DNA from: Citrobacter youngae
GTDB lineage: Bacteria > Pseudomonadota > Gammaproteobacteria > Enterobacterales > Enterobacteriaceae
DNA: 64,000 nucleotides
Direction: 5' to 3'
NCBI RefSeq assembly: GCF_003818115.1
Contig: NZ_RPOI01000008.1
Location: 186,001-250,000, forward strand
This document shows positions 18,112 through 27,365 of this stretch, in pieces. Position numbers and translations under genes: made by a program. Numbering within the stretch: the first letter of the stretch is position 1; each line of letters opens with the position of its first letter. The notes under the pieces were generated by a model. It was not told where the DNA came from, did no database searches, and saw nothing but the letters and a program-made list of their open reading frames with translations.

Positions 18112-19263
18112 TTAGAACTGGTAAACCATACCCAGTGCTACAACGTCATCGGTAGAGATACCGTTGTCTTTGTAGAATTGGTCATCTTCATCCAGAAGGT
18201 TGATTTTATAATCAACATAGGTGGAGAAGTTTTTGTTAAAGTAGTAAGTTGCACCTACAGAAGCATATTTCACCAGATCTTTGTCTGTGCTGGTTCCTGC
18301 TGGGCTTGCTGCAGTACCTGGCATGGTCAGATCCTTACCTTTTGACATCAGGAAAGACACTTCCGGACGCAGACCAAAGTCGAATTGATATTGTGCCGTA
18401 ACTTCAAAGTTCTGAGTTTTGTTGGCAATAGTATTGTCGTGACCGTCTGAGCCGCCATACGGAGTCATATTGCGGGTTTCGGAGTACATGGTTGCCAGAT
18501 AGATGTTGTTCGCGTCGTATTTCAGACCGGCAGTCCACGCATCCGCTTTGTCGCCGCCAGCAGTGGATTGATTTACCTGCTCGTTGGTACGATCGGAAGA
18601 GGTATATGCTGCACCGAAGCTTACGCCCATACCCAGATCGTAGGTAGAGGAGATACCGAAGCCGTCACCGTTGGAGTTCTTCACATTACGGTCACCACTA
18701 TTATTGGTGCCTTCCTGCCCGTTTTGACTTTCGTTCGCGCCCTGATACTGCAGCGCAACGTTCAGACCGTCAACCAGACCGAAGAAGTCGGTGTTACGGT
18801 AGGTCGCTACGCCGTTAGCACGACCGGTCATGAAGTTATCAGCCTTGGTATAGGAGTCGCCACCGAATTCTGGCAGCATATCGGTCCAGCCTTCTACGTC
18901 GTACAGTACACCGTAGTTACGACCGTAGTCGAATGAACCGTAGTCGCCAACTTTAATACCGGCGAAGGCCAGACGAGTCCAGGAATCACCTTTATCGCCG
19001 CTTTCAGTACCGTTAGCCTGAACCTGATATTCCCACTGGCCATAACCGGTGATCATATCGTTAACCTGAGTTTCACCTTTGAAGCCCATACGCATATAAG
19101 TCTGATCGCCATCGCTGTTGGCGTCGTCGGAGAAGTAATGCAGGCCGTCTACTTTGCCATAGAGATCTAATTTGTTGCCGTCTTTATTATAAACTTCAGC
19201 AGCGTGAGCAGCGCCTGCAGCCAGCAGGGCAGGAATTACAAGTGCCAATACTTTTCTGTTCAT
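18112..19263 (-). CDS. ompN: Outer-membrane porin OmpN
   Basis: 383 residues: signal peptide [21 protein letters not shown], then a 16-strand general porin of the OmpC/OmpF family ending in the C-terminal Phe (MVYQF) needed for BAM assembly. The loop 3 constriction segment ([20 protein letters not shown]) is typical. The [20 protein letters not shown] region and the position next to nifJ and divergent from micC identify it as OmpN rather than OmpC. OmpN is normally poorly expressed. The start has a Lys/Arg-rich signal and an upstream AAGGA. Confidence 0.93.
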   Translation of the reverse strand: MNRKVLALVIPALLAAGAAHAAEVYNKDGNKLDLYGKVDGLHYFSDDANSDGDQTYMRMGFKGETQVNDMITGYGQWEYQVQANGTESGDKGDSWTRLAFAGIKVGDYGSFDYGRNYGVLYDVEGWTDMLPEFGGDSYTKADNFMTGRANGVATYRNTDFFGLVDGLNVALQYQGANESQNGQEGTNNSGDRNVKNSNGDGFGISSTYDLGMGVSFGAAYTSSDRTNEQVNQSTAGGDKADAWTAGLKYDANNIYLATMYSETRNMTPYGGSDGHDNTIANKTQNFEVTAQYQFDFGLRPEVSFLMSKGKDLTMPGTAASPAGTSTDKDLVKYASVGATYYFNKNFSTYVDYKINLLDEDDQFYKDNGISTDDVVALGMVYQF

Positions 19264-19490
19264 TGAAATAATCCTTTAGTTTTTTTATTAACCTGTGACT
19301 ACCCGTGTAGGGAGTAAAAGCATGCTAAAGGAGAAGTTCCGTAAAGAGATAAATATGAATTGTTACGCCTTAAGTAAAACCTTAAATAAATAATTCTGCT
19401 GAAATGGTGATAATTATCATGAATGTTTTGTTGTGAAAATATATAAAATAAAAATTATACAAGTGAATCTCATTGCGTTATTCTGCGCGG

Positions 19491-19603
19491 GTTATATGCC
19501 TTTATTGTCACGACTTAATTTATTGTCGTTGGTATGTTGGCAGGAATGCTCACTACTCAGCGAATAAATTGACAAGCCCGAACAATTGTTCGGGCTTTTT
19601 TTT
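19491..19603 (+). ncRNA. micC: MicC small regulatory RNA
   Basis: Hfq-dependent RNA that blocks translation of ompC (and ompD in Salmonella) by pairing through its 5' end. The first 20 bases, GTTATATGCCTTTATTGTCA, are as I remember them from E. coli. The middle differs, while the 3' terminator is kept (AAGCCCGAACAATTGTTCGGGC followed by eight T). Location between ompN and nifJ and orientation opposite to ompN are the conserved ones. Confidence 0.93.
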
Positions 19604-19632
19604 GACTCCTGGTTAATACCTGACAGAGCGTA

Positions 19633-22600
19633 TTAATCAGTGCTGCTCTTTTCTGCTTTTCCTGCCAATTGCGCCAGGAAATCGTAGCGTTTTTGCAAGT
19701 CAGCCGTTGCGTCTTTCCACAGTTGCTCCGCAACCTCGGGTTGTTGAGCATTCAGGCGGCGGAAGCGCTGCTCGTTCATCAATGTCTCAGCCAGCGCGTC
19801 TGACGGTGGGCGAGAGTCCAGCGCCAGCGGCAGTTTACCTTCGTCTGCACGACGCGGATCAAAGCGGTACAGCGGCCAGAACCCGGTAGCGGTGAGCTGG
19901 CGCATCTGATCGTGGCTTAGCGCAAGATCGTAACCGTGCTCCTCACATGGGCTATAGGCGATAATCAGCGACGGACCTGGATAGGCTTCCGCTTCCTGAA
20001 TCGCTTTCACCGTCTGGTTTAGCTGTGCGCCCAGAGAGATCTGTGCAACATACACGTGCCCGTACATCATCATACTGACGCCAAGATCTTTACGCGCCTT
20101 GCGCTTACCGTGCTCGCCAAATTTGGTGACGGCCCCGAGCGGCGTGGCTTTCGACGCTTGTCCACCCGTGTTGGAGTAACATTGAGTATCCAGCACCAGA
20201 ATATTGACGTTCTCGGTCAGGCTCAGGACGTGATCCAGGCCGCCAAAGCCAATATCGTAAGCCCAGCCGTCGCCGCCAATCAGCCAGATGGATTTTTCGA
20301 CCAGCGCGTCGGCATCGGTTAACAGCTGCTGTGCGCCTTCGACATCTTTCAGGTGCTGGCGCAGCGCGGCAACTTGCTCACGACGGACTTCTGGTGTTGC
20401 CTCCGCGTGCAGGGCGTCATTTAGCTCAGCCGGGATTTTATCGGCAAACTGTTCCAGTAAACGCATGACGCGCACACGATGCTGATCCACCGTCAGACGG
20501 AAGCCCAGACCGAACTCGGCGTTATCCTCAAACAGTGAGTTCGCCCATGCAGGGCCACGGCCATTGGCATCGGTGGTATACGGCGTTGAGGGCAGGTTAC
20601 CGCCATAAATCGATGAACAGCCGGTCGCATTGGCGATCAGCATACGATCGCCGTACAGCTGCGTAAGCAGTTTGATATACGGCGTTTCACCACAGCCAGA
20701 GCAGGCGCCGGAATATTCAAACAGCGGCGTTATCAACTGCGAGGTACGAATATCAATACGTTCCAGTTTAGTGCGATCAATCTCCGGCAGATTGAGGAAG
20801 AAGTCGTAGTTAACTTTTTCTTCTTCAACATGCTCAAGGCGCGACATCATATTGATGGCCTTGATCTCCGGATTTTGCCTGTCTTTCGCAGGGCACACTT
20901 CGACGCACAGATTACAACCGGTGCAATCTTCAGGTGCAACCTGCAGGACATATTTCTGACCGCGCATATCGCGTGATTTCACATCCAACGAATGCAGGCT
21001 GGCAGGCGCGTTTTCCATCGCTTCTGGTGATACCACTTTGGCACGGATGGCCGAGTGCGGACAGGCGGCAACGCAATGATTACACTGGGTACACAGATCT
21101 TCTTTCCAGATTGGGATCTCTTCGGCAATATTGCGTTTTTCCCAGCGCGTGGTACCCATCGGCCAGGTACCGTCCGGCGGTAACGCTGAAACGGGCAGGG
21201 CATCGCCGAGTCCGGCGAGCATCGCTGCGGTGACGGTTTTCACGAAATCAGGCGCGGCATCGGAAACTACCGGCGGACGGTTGGCGCTGTGTGGATCAAC
21301 CGGTTGCAGTGCCACTTCGGCAACGGATTCACGTGCCAGCGCCAGCGCCTGCCAGTTACGTTCCACCAGATCCTGACCTTTATTGCTGTAGCTTTTCGCA
21401 ATCGCACCCTGCAATTCAATCAGCGCGCTGTCACCAGGTAAGATTTGCGTCAGATGGAAGAATGCCATCTGCATCACGGTGTTAATACGCGCAGCCAGAC
21501 CGCATTCGCGCGCGATTTTGGCCGCATTAATCACATAGAAACGGGCTTTCTTCTGATTCAGGACCGCCTGAACTTCCTGCGGCAAACGCGCCCAGACTTC
21601 ATCCACGCTGTACGGGGTATTGAGCAGGAAAATACCGCCAGGCTTCAGACGCTCGGCCATTTGATATTTATCGATAAACTGCAACTGATGGCAGCCGACA
21701 AAATCAGCCTGCGATACCAGATACGCGGAACGGATAGGCTTCTCACTGACGCGCAGGTGAGAAACGGTCAGGCCACCTGCCTTTTTCGAGTCATAGACGA
21801 AATAACCCTGCGCGTACCACGGCGTGGAGTTACCGATAATCTTGATATTGTTTTTGGTGGCCGACACGCTACCGTCACTGCCCAGACCGTAGAACAGCGC
21901 TTCGAGCTTCGCGGTACCGGGCAGGGTGTTTTCTGGCAGAGGTAGCGACAAATTGGTGACGTCGTCATAAATACCGACCGTAAAACGTGATTTGGGCTTA
22001 GCGCTGCTCAGTTCATTAAACACCGCCATCACGCAGTCCGGGCCAAACTCTTTAGAAGAAAGCCCGTAACGTCCGCCAATCACGCGCGGTAGGGTTCCCC
22101 GCTCACCGCAGTTAAAGGCTTCTGCCAACGCGGTCATTACATCCAGATACAACGGTTCTGCCTGGGCGCCAGGCTCTTTGGTGCGATCCAGAACGGCAAC
22201 GCTACGCGCCGTTTCTGGTAATACTTGCAGTAAATGTCTGGCGGAGAAGGGGCGGAACAGTCGAACTTTCAGGACGCCAACTTTCTCTCCACGAGCAAGT
22301 AACTCGTCGACGACTTCTTCGCAGGTACCAATCGCAGAACCCATCAAGATAATGACGCGTTCCGCCTGTGGATGACCGTAATATTCAAAAGGTTGATACT
22401 GGCGGCCCGTCGCCGCGGCGAAGTCGTTCATCGCCTGTTCGACGTTTTCGTAAACCGCGTTGTACCAGGGGTTTGTCGCTTCGCGCGACTGGAAGTAGGT
22501 ATCCGGGTTCGCAGATGTACCGCGAATAACCGGATGCTCTGGATTAAGCGCGCGGGCGCGGTGAGCATCGATTTCCGCCTGCGGCATCAGTCCGAGGATC

Positions 22601-23157
22601 GTGTCATCGGCTAGCGGCACAATTTTATTGATTTCATGCGAAGTACGGAAACCATCAAAGAAATGAATAAACGGCACCCGACTTTTCAGGGTGGCGATTT
22701 GTGAAATCAGTGCGAAATCCTGTGCTTCCTGGACGCTGCTGGCGCAGAGCATCGCACAACCCGTCTGGCGCACCGCCATTACGTCGGAATGGTCACCGAA
22801 GATAGACAGCGCATGAGTAGCAATCGTACGCGCGGCAACGTGCAGCACAAATGGCGTCAACTGACCGGCCAGTTTGTACAGCGTTGGGATCATCAGCAAC
22901 AGGCCCTGCGATGAGGTAAACGACGTCGAGAGCGCGCCGGTCTGCAACGCGCCGTGAACGGTCGCGATCGCACCGCCTTCCGACTGCATTTCAACGACGC
23001 GAGGGGTATCCCCCCACACGTTTTTAAGCCCGTTCCCGGCCCAGGCGTCTGCCTGTTCCGCCATCGTCGAACTTGGTGTAATCGGGTAGATGGCGATAAC
23101 TTCGCTGGTACGAAATGCGACCGAAGCAACCGCACCATTACCGTCAATTGTTTGCAT
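19633..23157 (-). CDS. nifJ: Pyruvate:flavodoxin/ferredoxin oxidoreductase (YdbK)
   Basis: 1174 residues, as in E. coli YdbK. Converts pyruvate and CoA to acetyl-CoA, CO2 and reduced flavodoxin or ferredoxin. Domains: pyrimidine/TPP-binding domain with ITPSSTMAE (about 1-250), gamma domain, two [4Fe-4S] clusters in CTQCNHCVAACPHSA and CTGCNLCVEVCPAK (about 690-760), and the PP/TPP domain with CSGCGETPY, GDGWAYDIGFGG and CYSNTGGQASK (about 810-1050). In E. coli it is linked to oxidative stress and anaerobic growth. Single gene, minus strand, next to ompN. Confidence 0.96.
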   Translation of the reverse strand: MQTIDGNGAVASVAFRTSEVIAIYPITPSSTMAEQADAWAGNGLKNVWGDTPRVVEMQSEGGAIATVHGALQTGALSTSFTSSQGLLLMIPTLYKLAGQLTPFVLHVAARTIATHALSIFGDHSDVMAVRQTGCAMLCASSVQEAQDFALISQIATLKSRVPFIHFFDGFRTSHEINKIVPLADDTILGLMPQAEIDAHRARALNPEHPVIRGTSANPDTYFQSREATNPWYNAVYENVEQAMNDFAAATGRQYQPFEYYGHPQAERVIILMGSAIGTCEEVVDELLARGEKVGVLKVRLFRPFSARHLLQVLPETARSVAVLDRTKEPGAQAEPLYLDVMTALAEAFNCGERGTLPRVIGGRYGLSSKEFGPDCVMAVFNELSSAKPKSRFTVGIYDDVTNLSLPLPENTLPGTAKLEALFYGLGSDGSVSATKNNIKIIGNSTPWYAQGYFVYDSKKAGGLTVSHLRVSEKPIRSAYLVSQADFVGCHQLQFIDKYQMAERLKPGGIFLLNTPYSVDEVWARLPQEVQAVLNQKKARFYVINAAKIARECGLAARINTVMQMAFFHLTQILPGDSALIELQGAIAKSYSNKGQDLVERNWQALALARESVAEVALQPVDPHSANRPPVVSDAAPDFVKTVTAAMLAGLGDALPVSALPPDGTWPMGTTRWEKRNIAEEIPIWKEDLCTQCNHCVAACPHSAIRAKVVSPEAMENAPASLHSLDVKSRDMRGQKYVLQVAPEDCTGCNLCVEVCPAKDRQNPEIKAINMMSRLEHVEEEKVNYDFFLNLPEIDRTKLERIDIRTSQLITPLFEYSGACSGCGETPYIKLLTQLYGDRMLIANATGCSSIYGGNLPSTPYTTDANGRGPAWANSLFEDNAEFGLGFRLTVDQHRVRVMRLLEQFADKIPAELNDALHAEATPEVRREQVAALRQHLKDVEGAQQLLTDADALVEKSIWLIGGDGWAYDIGFGGLDHVLSLTENVNILVLDTQCYSNTGGQASKATPLGAVTKFGEHGKRKARKDLGVSMMMYGHVYVAQISLGAQLNQTVKAIQEAEAYPGPSLIIAYSPCEEHGYDLALSHDQMRQLTATGFWPLYRFDPRRADEGKLPLALDSRPPSDALAETLMNEQRFRRLNAQQPEVAEQLWKDATADLQKRYDFLAQLAGKAEKSSTD

Positions 23158-23433
23158 ACTGACACCCTTACATTGCGCAAAAAGAGGGACCCGCGTAACC
23201 GCGGCGAATCCTGTAGTTATATCTTTCTATTTTAGCAAAAGCGCTAAAGACAGATTTTCGCTTTTGTGTCCTGGGAATAAGCAGAATGAATGGTTTGATC
23301 AAAGGAGGAGCCAAAAAATTGCCAGAAAATGTAAACAGCACGCATAAATGCGCATTTTGCCTCTCGACGGCAGTGTTTCCGCTGCCTATTATTTATGGCT
23401 GTGTCGTTTGGTTAATATTCAGAGGGGAGTAAG

Positions 23434-23700
23434 ATGCGCGCAGCGTTTTGGGTAGGGTGTGCCGCGTTATTATTATCGGCTTGCAGCAGTGAACCTGTTC
23501 AGCAGGCAACGGCCGCACACGTTGCACCGGGCATGAAGGCCGCAATGTCCAGCTCCGGAGAGGCCAACTGTGCCATGATTGGCGGTTCGCTCTCCGTCGC
23601 ACGTCAACTGGATGGTTCTGCTATCGGGATGTGTGCATTACCTAACGGCAAACGCTGTAGTGAGCAGTCGCTTGCCGCCGGAAGCTGTGGGAATTATTGA
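23434..23700 (+). CDS. ydbJ: DUF333 lipoprotein YdbJ
   Basis: 88 residues: lipoprotein signal MRAAFWVGCAALLLSACSS with lipobox SAC, then a DUF333 module (SGEANCAMIGGSLSVARQ, MCALPNGKRCSEQSLAAGSC) with conserved cysteines. AGGGGAG precedes the ATG. Function unknown. Convergent with hslJ. Confidence 0.93.
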   Translation: MRAAFWVGCAALLLSACSSEPVQQATAAHVAPGMKAAMSSSGEANCAMIGGSLSVARQLDGSAIGMCALPNGKRCSEQSLAAGSCGNY

Positions 23701-23713
23701 GCCACTGCTTTTA

Positions 23714-24133
23714 CTACATTAAATCTGCCAGTTTAAACGTCAACGTTTGTTCTGCCGTGGCCAGTGTTAACTGGTCAGCAGTCAGATCAACCTGTGCGCC
23801 TTGCTTAAACATCTCGCTGACGATGCCGTCGAGCGCGTTAAGCTGTGGATCGGCGCACATCATGCGCGTCATTGCCATGTCTTTCACTTTTAATTCACCG
23901 TCGGACAGCTTGCCCTGACCGTGGAACTGATTACACATTTTTCCCGACACCGTCATATTTTCACCGAAACTTAATTCAGGTGGGGTATTGGCGACGGTTA
24001 CCGGCTTGCCATTGACGCTCTGTAAAACAAAACGGTGGTGCTGTAACTGTTCGCGATTGACGGAAATTTTTCCATTGCTCACACAGCCAGCCATAAGCAT
24101 GCTGAGCGCAATCAGCGTGACAATTTTCTTCAT
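23714..24133 (-). CDS. hslJ: Heat-inducible outer-membrane lipoprotein HslJ
   Basis: 139 residues with lipoprotein signal MKKIVTLIALSMLMAGC and one META domain (HRFVLQSVNGKPV, then MCNQFHGQGKL, then MTRMMCADPQLNALD). In E. coli HslJ affects novobiocin resistance and is heat induced. Located between ydbJ and ldhA as in E. coli. Confidence 0.95.
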   Translation of the reverse strand: MKKIVTLIALSMLMAGCVSNGKISVNREQLQHHRFVLQSVNGKPVTVANTPPELSFGENMTVSGKMCNQFHGQGKLSDGELKVKDMAMTRMMCADPQLNALDGIVSEMFKQGAQVDLTADQLTLATAEQTLTFKLADLM

Positions 24134-24212
24134 TAACTTTCTCTACGTTCGTGGCGGAATTGCATTCATGATGGTAATGATATCGCCAGATTTATCATCG
24201 GGGGTTATCTGA

Positions 24213-24240
24213 AAATGCTCCCCCGGAGGCGGGGGAGCGG
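24213..24240 (-). terminator. ldhA terminator
   Basis: Minus strand CCGCTCCCCCGCCTCCGGGGGAGC followed by ATTTTC, immediately after the ldhA stop codon. GC-rich stem of about nine pairs. Confidence 0.9.
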
Positions 24241-24245
24241 AATGA

Positions 24246-25235
24246 TTAGAAGAGGGCGTTCGGGCAGGTTTCGCCTTTGGCGATTTGAGCCAGATTCTGC
24301 AAGGTTGTTTCAGAAATGCTGGTCAACGCTTCGGCAGTCAGGAATGCCTGATGCCCGGTGAACAGGACGTTATGACAGGCTGACAAACGACGGAACACAT
24401 CATCCTGAATCACATCATTGGACTTATCTTCAAAGAACAGGTCGCGTTCATTTTCGTACACGTCCATCCCCAGGGAACCGATCTTCTGGTTTTTCAGCGC
24501 GTCGATTGCTGCCTGAGAATCGATCAACGCCCCGCGGCTGGTGTTGATAACCATCACGCCATTTTTCATTTGCTCAAAAGCTTCGTGATTGAGCAAATGA
24601 TAATTTTCTGGTGTTAACGGGCAGTGCAGGGAAATAACATCAGACTCCGCAAACAGTGTTTTAAGATCGACATATTCAACGCCTAACTCCAGCGCAGCAG
24701 CGCTTGGGTAAGGATCAAACGCCAGCAGGCGCATACCAAACCCTTTCAGGATGCGCAGTGCAGCAACACCGATTTTACCTGTACCAATCACCCCAGCCGT
24801 TTTGCCATACATGGTAAAGCCGGTCAGTCCCTCAAGAGAGAAGTTGGCGTCACGAGTACGCTGATAAGCACGATGGATACGGCGGTTCAGCGTCATCATC
24901 ATACCGATTGCATGTTCGGCGACGGCTTCAGGTGAATAGGCAGGAACACGTACAACCTGCAAGCCCAACTCTTTCGCAGCGTCCAGATCGACGTTATTGA
25001 ACCCGGCGCAGCGCAGCGCGATGTATTTCACACCGTGCTTTTTCAGTTCTTCCAGAACAGGGCGGCTGCCATCGTCGTTGACGAAAATGCACACGGCTTC
25101 ACAACCATGGGCGGTTTTCGCTGTTTTTTCCGTCAACAGAAAGTCAAAGAATTCAAGTTCAAAACCAAAAGCCTCGTTAACCTGCTGCAGATACTTCTTG
25201 TCGTACTGTTTTGTACTATAGATGGCGAGTTTCAT
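24246..25235 (-). CDS. ldhA: Fermentative D-lactate dehydrogenase
   Basis: 329 residues, equal to E. coli LdhA. Reduces pyruvate to D-lactate with NADH during fermentation. D-2-hydroxyacid dehydrogenase fold: Rossmann motif GTGKIGVAALRILKGFG (about 151-167), catalytic Arg in NTSRGALID (about 235), Glu in MDVYENERDLF (about 264) and His in FTGHQAF (about 296). All key residues are present. Together with nifJ it competes for pyruvate. Confidence 0.97.
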   Translation of the reverse strand: MKLAIYSTKQYDKKYLQQVNEAFGFELEFFDFLLTEKTAKTAHGCEAVCIFVNDDGSRPVLEELKKHGVKYIALRCAGFNNVDLDAAKELGLQVVRVPAYSPEAVAEHAIGMMMTLNRRIHRAYQRTRDANFSLEGLTGFTMYGKTAGVIGTGKIGVAALRILKGFGMRLLAFDPYPSAAALELGVEYVDLKTLFAESDVISLHCPLTPENYHLLNHEAFEQMKNGVMVINTSRGALIDSQAAIDALKNQKIGSLGMDVYENERDLFFEDKSNDVIQDDVFRRLSACHNVLFTGHQAFLTAEALTSISETTLQNLAQIAKGETCPNALF

Positions 25236-25338
25236 AAGACTTTCTCCAGTGATTTTGACGTCACATTAATTCAGTTCAAATTATTTTACAAAATCTAAAA
25301 AGTTATTGGTAGTCATAGATATAATGAATAATTCTAGA

Positions 25339-25360
25339 GTATCTCTTCTTAATGTGGGCA
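25339..25360 (+). repeat. Left copy of the direct repeat bracketing the ldhA-ydbH insert
   Basis: A 22-bp sequence starting GTATCTCTTC and ending GTGGGCA. It matches 20 of 22 positions with 30629-30650 in the same orientation. It may be an attachment or target duplication of the accessory insert. Confidence 0.5.
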
Positions 25361-25385
25361 CATTGCTGGATTTAAACCACTTTAC

Positions 25386-25697
25386 TCAGCATAGGGTGAT
25401 GGCGGCATCGTATAATTCGCCGACGGTCATGCCGTCCGCAAGATGTTTTTCCGTTACCGGCGAGTACTCGACCAGGTCATGCAGGCCGTACTTAATGCGA
25501 CGGTTTGAGCTGCTCTTGCCCGGCGTCAACGCGTGATAGCACCAGCGCCGCTGGTGAGATCCCGCTCGGCATAAACGCGTGCGGTGAGCTGGCTTTCTGC
25601 TTCTTTGACTTTATTCAACGTTGCCTGATGGACTAACGTGCGCAGGCAAAATGCCGTGAGCAGAGGGATGAGGGACAGACGAAAGTGGCACAGTCAT
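25386..25697 (-). pseudogene. Class A beta-lactamase remnant (TEM/SHV-like), catalytic region deleted
   Basis: Across several frames the minus strand reads [20 protein letters not shown], then [13 protein letters not shown], then ERDLTSG, then [22 protein letters not shown], and [20 protein letters not shown], followed by [10 protein letters not shown] and a stop. These follow the order of TEM/SHV enzymes (signal peptide, [29 protein letters not shown], the SPVTEKHL loop, AAIT). About 20-25 residues between DLTSG and GAGAITR are missing; in TEM this stretch holds the Ser70-x-x-Lys active site. The C-terminal two thirds, including the SDN, Glu166 and KTG motifs, are also gone. Start ATG at 25697 has AAGGA upstream. 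Not functional. Confidence 0.88.
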
Positions 25698-25903
25698 ATT
25701 CTTCCTTGGGGGATGTCTTAAGGTAACTAGATATATAGCAAATACATAAGGTTAAATGTAGTTCGACACATGAGTGTTAGCTTTTACCTGGTCGTTCCTG
25801 GTTATGGACATTCGTACTGATAGTAGACTCTTGTCTCCAGGAGTCTACTATCGCCGAACAGGGTATACTTGTGTTATTCAGAATGTTTGAATTCATTATT
25901 TAT

Positions 25904-27010
25904 TCAATCATTGATTTTCCAGTATTGCCCAGCTTCAATGTAGCTTAGCCCGATGCGTTGGGATGCTCGCTTGTTATCATTAATAAGATAAAAAATATCT
26001 GAAAGCACAGAACGTTCTTCGCTTGGGTAACTATGGCCTATAAAGCTAGTATCAACATTAGTTGCGTCAATCGATTCTATTCCAGGATAATAAATCAAAC
26101 CAGTAGACGAATCACCCGCTCGCGGATAACGGTGTATCGTCTGGGATGCGGCTAACGCCTTATCTGTTGATGAAGCATATAAAGTAACAGGTTCTCCTTG
26201 TGCCACCAGTGCAGGGGCAATGTCTCGTTTGAAAACATCGGCATCTATGTCAGGAGCAGTTAGAATGACCTCTTTTATGCGATTTCGATAATCTGTATTT
26301 GTATTCAATACATCAATAATCGCCCGCGATAAAATTCTATTACCCATGCTGTGGGCTATCAGGTAAATATTTTTTGAATCGGATTTCTCAAGAAAGTCGA
26401 TAAGGAAATTTTTTAGGTTGGTTTGTGTCCACTCAGCATTTTGCTCATCGATGGTATAAGCAGAAGTTCTGGCCTGTGAAGGCCAGCTATAAAAAACAGG
26501 GACCATATCGATGTTTAAATCATAGTATATTTGAGCTGTTTTTCTGGCTGCCTCGGCGAATGAGACATTATACCCATGAACGAAAATGAAGGTCTTTTTC
26601 TCTGGTATATTGCTTACTGTGGATACAAGGTAATTGAAAAAAACATTTTTAGCTAAAGGCGTTACACCAAGTAAGGCCACGTGTTTTTTGGGATCCTCTT
26701 TGAACTCAAGCCTTAAAAATGAAGGTTGTTCAGTTACTCCTATAATGTGGTGTCGAGGAATGCTAACTTCACAGAATCCATAGGAGATTGAGGCTCGATT
26801 GATTCCATATGATTGGTTGGGTGGTGCGCCGCTGTTATAATTTCTATCGGTGGCATACAAAACCTTGACAATGGCATAATCTGGTTTTTGAGCTAATATA
26901 TTTATTTCATTGCTGCTAGATGCCATACTGGTAACACCTGTGTTGGACATGCCGCAACCATTTAGTATGGCTATAAAAATACTGAACACTATGTATTTTA
27001 ATATTTTCAT
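25904..27010 (-). CDS. DUF900-type alpha/beta hydrolase lipoprotein
   Basis: 368 residues. The lipoprotein signal MKILKYIVFSIFIAILNGCG has lipobox LNGC. The catalytic domain of the DUF900/COG4782 esterase-like family follows: VKVLYATDRN (about 46-57), oxyanion region FIFVHGYNVSFAEAA (about 142), nucleophile elbow LIAHSMGNRILS (about 219), an Asp in ILTAPDIDADVF (about 252) and a late His in FIGHSYP. Such proteins are predicted envelope lipases or esterases. Substrate unknown. AT-rich. It is divergent from the membrane-protein operon across about 355 bases, and may be co-acquired with it. Confidence 0.8.
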   Translation of the reverse strand: MKILKYIVFSIFIAILNGCGMSNTGVTSMASSSNEINILAQKPDYAIVKVLYATDRNYNSGAPPNQSYGINRASISYGFCEVSIPRHHIIGVTEQPSFLRLEFKEDPKKHVALLGVTPLAKNVFFNYLVSTVSNIPEKKTFIFVHGYNVSFAEAARKTAQIYYDLNIDMVPVFYSWPSQARTSAYTIDEQNAEWTQTNLKNFLIDFLEKSDSKNIYLIAHSMGNRILSRAIIDVLNTNTDYRNRIKEVILTAPDIDADVFKRDIAPALVAQGEPVTLYASSTDKALAASQTIHRYPRAGDSSTGLIYYPGIESIDATNVDTSFIGHSYPSEERSVLSDIFYLINDNKRASQRIGLSYIEAGQYWKIND

Positions 27011-27365
27011 TTTGCTTGACCTTGCTTTAAACTTGGTTGGAGTGTCTTTCCTTTATTTATTTTTTCTGAATGTTACCAACTAAAATTAATCGGGGTAATT
27101 AAGATTTACGTATTTCCGCAGGGAATGGCATTAATAAAATGGTTTTAATTTGGACTGGCAGGATAGTAATATTTTATTAGTGACTGTTTATTAGATAACG
27201 CATGTGGCTAGCCAAAGGGCATCAGACTTCTGATTGATACCGCGCTAGTAATTACTACGAACCTCTTACCGAATACTCACTGTTTCTGACTCATATTTTC
27301 AGGAAGCAACCCGCATGGTTTCTGCTATCGGTTGACCAAACGCTCTTCACCGTGAGGGAGACAAT
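27011..27365. other. Divergent promoter region of the ldhA-ydbH island
   Basis: 355 AT-rich bases between the minus-strand hydrolase and the plus-strand operon, with no supportable ORF. Promoters for both are expected here. The first operon gene has a GAGGGAG ribosome binding site at its end. Confidence 0.5.

Noticed and set aside
18568-18936. 122-codon plus-strand frame inside the porin gene
   Set aside because: Antisense shadow of ompN; composition follows the complement of porin codons.
25306-25536. Plus-strand 76-codon reading frame upstream of the island
   Set aside because: It is antisense to the beta-lactamase remnant; the minus strand carries the recognisable protein sequence.
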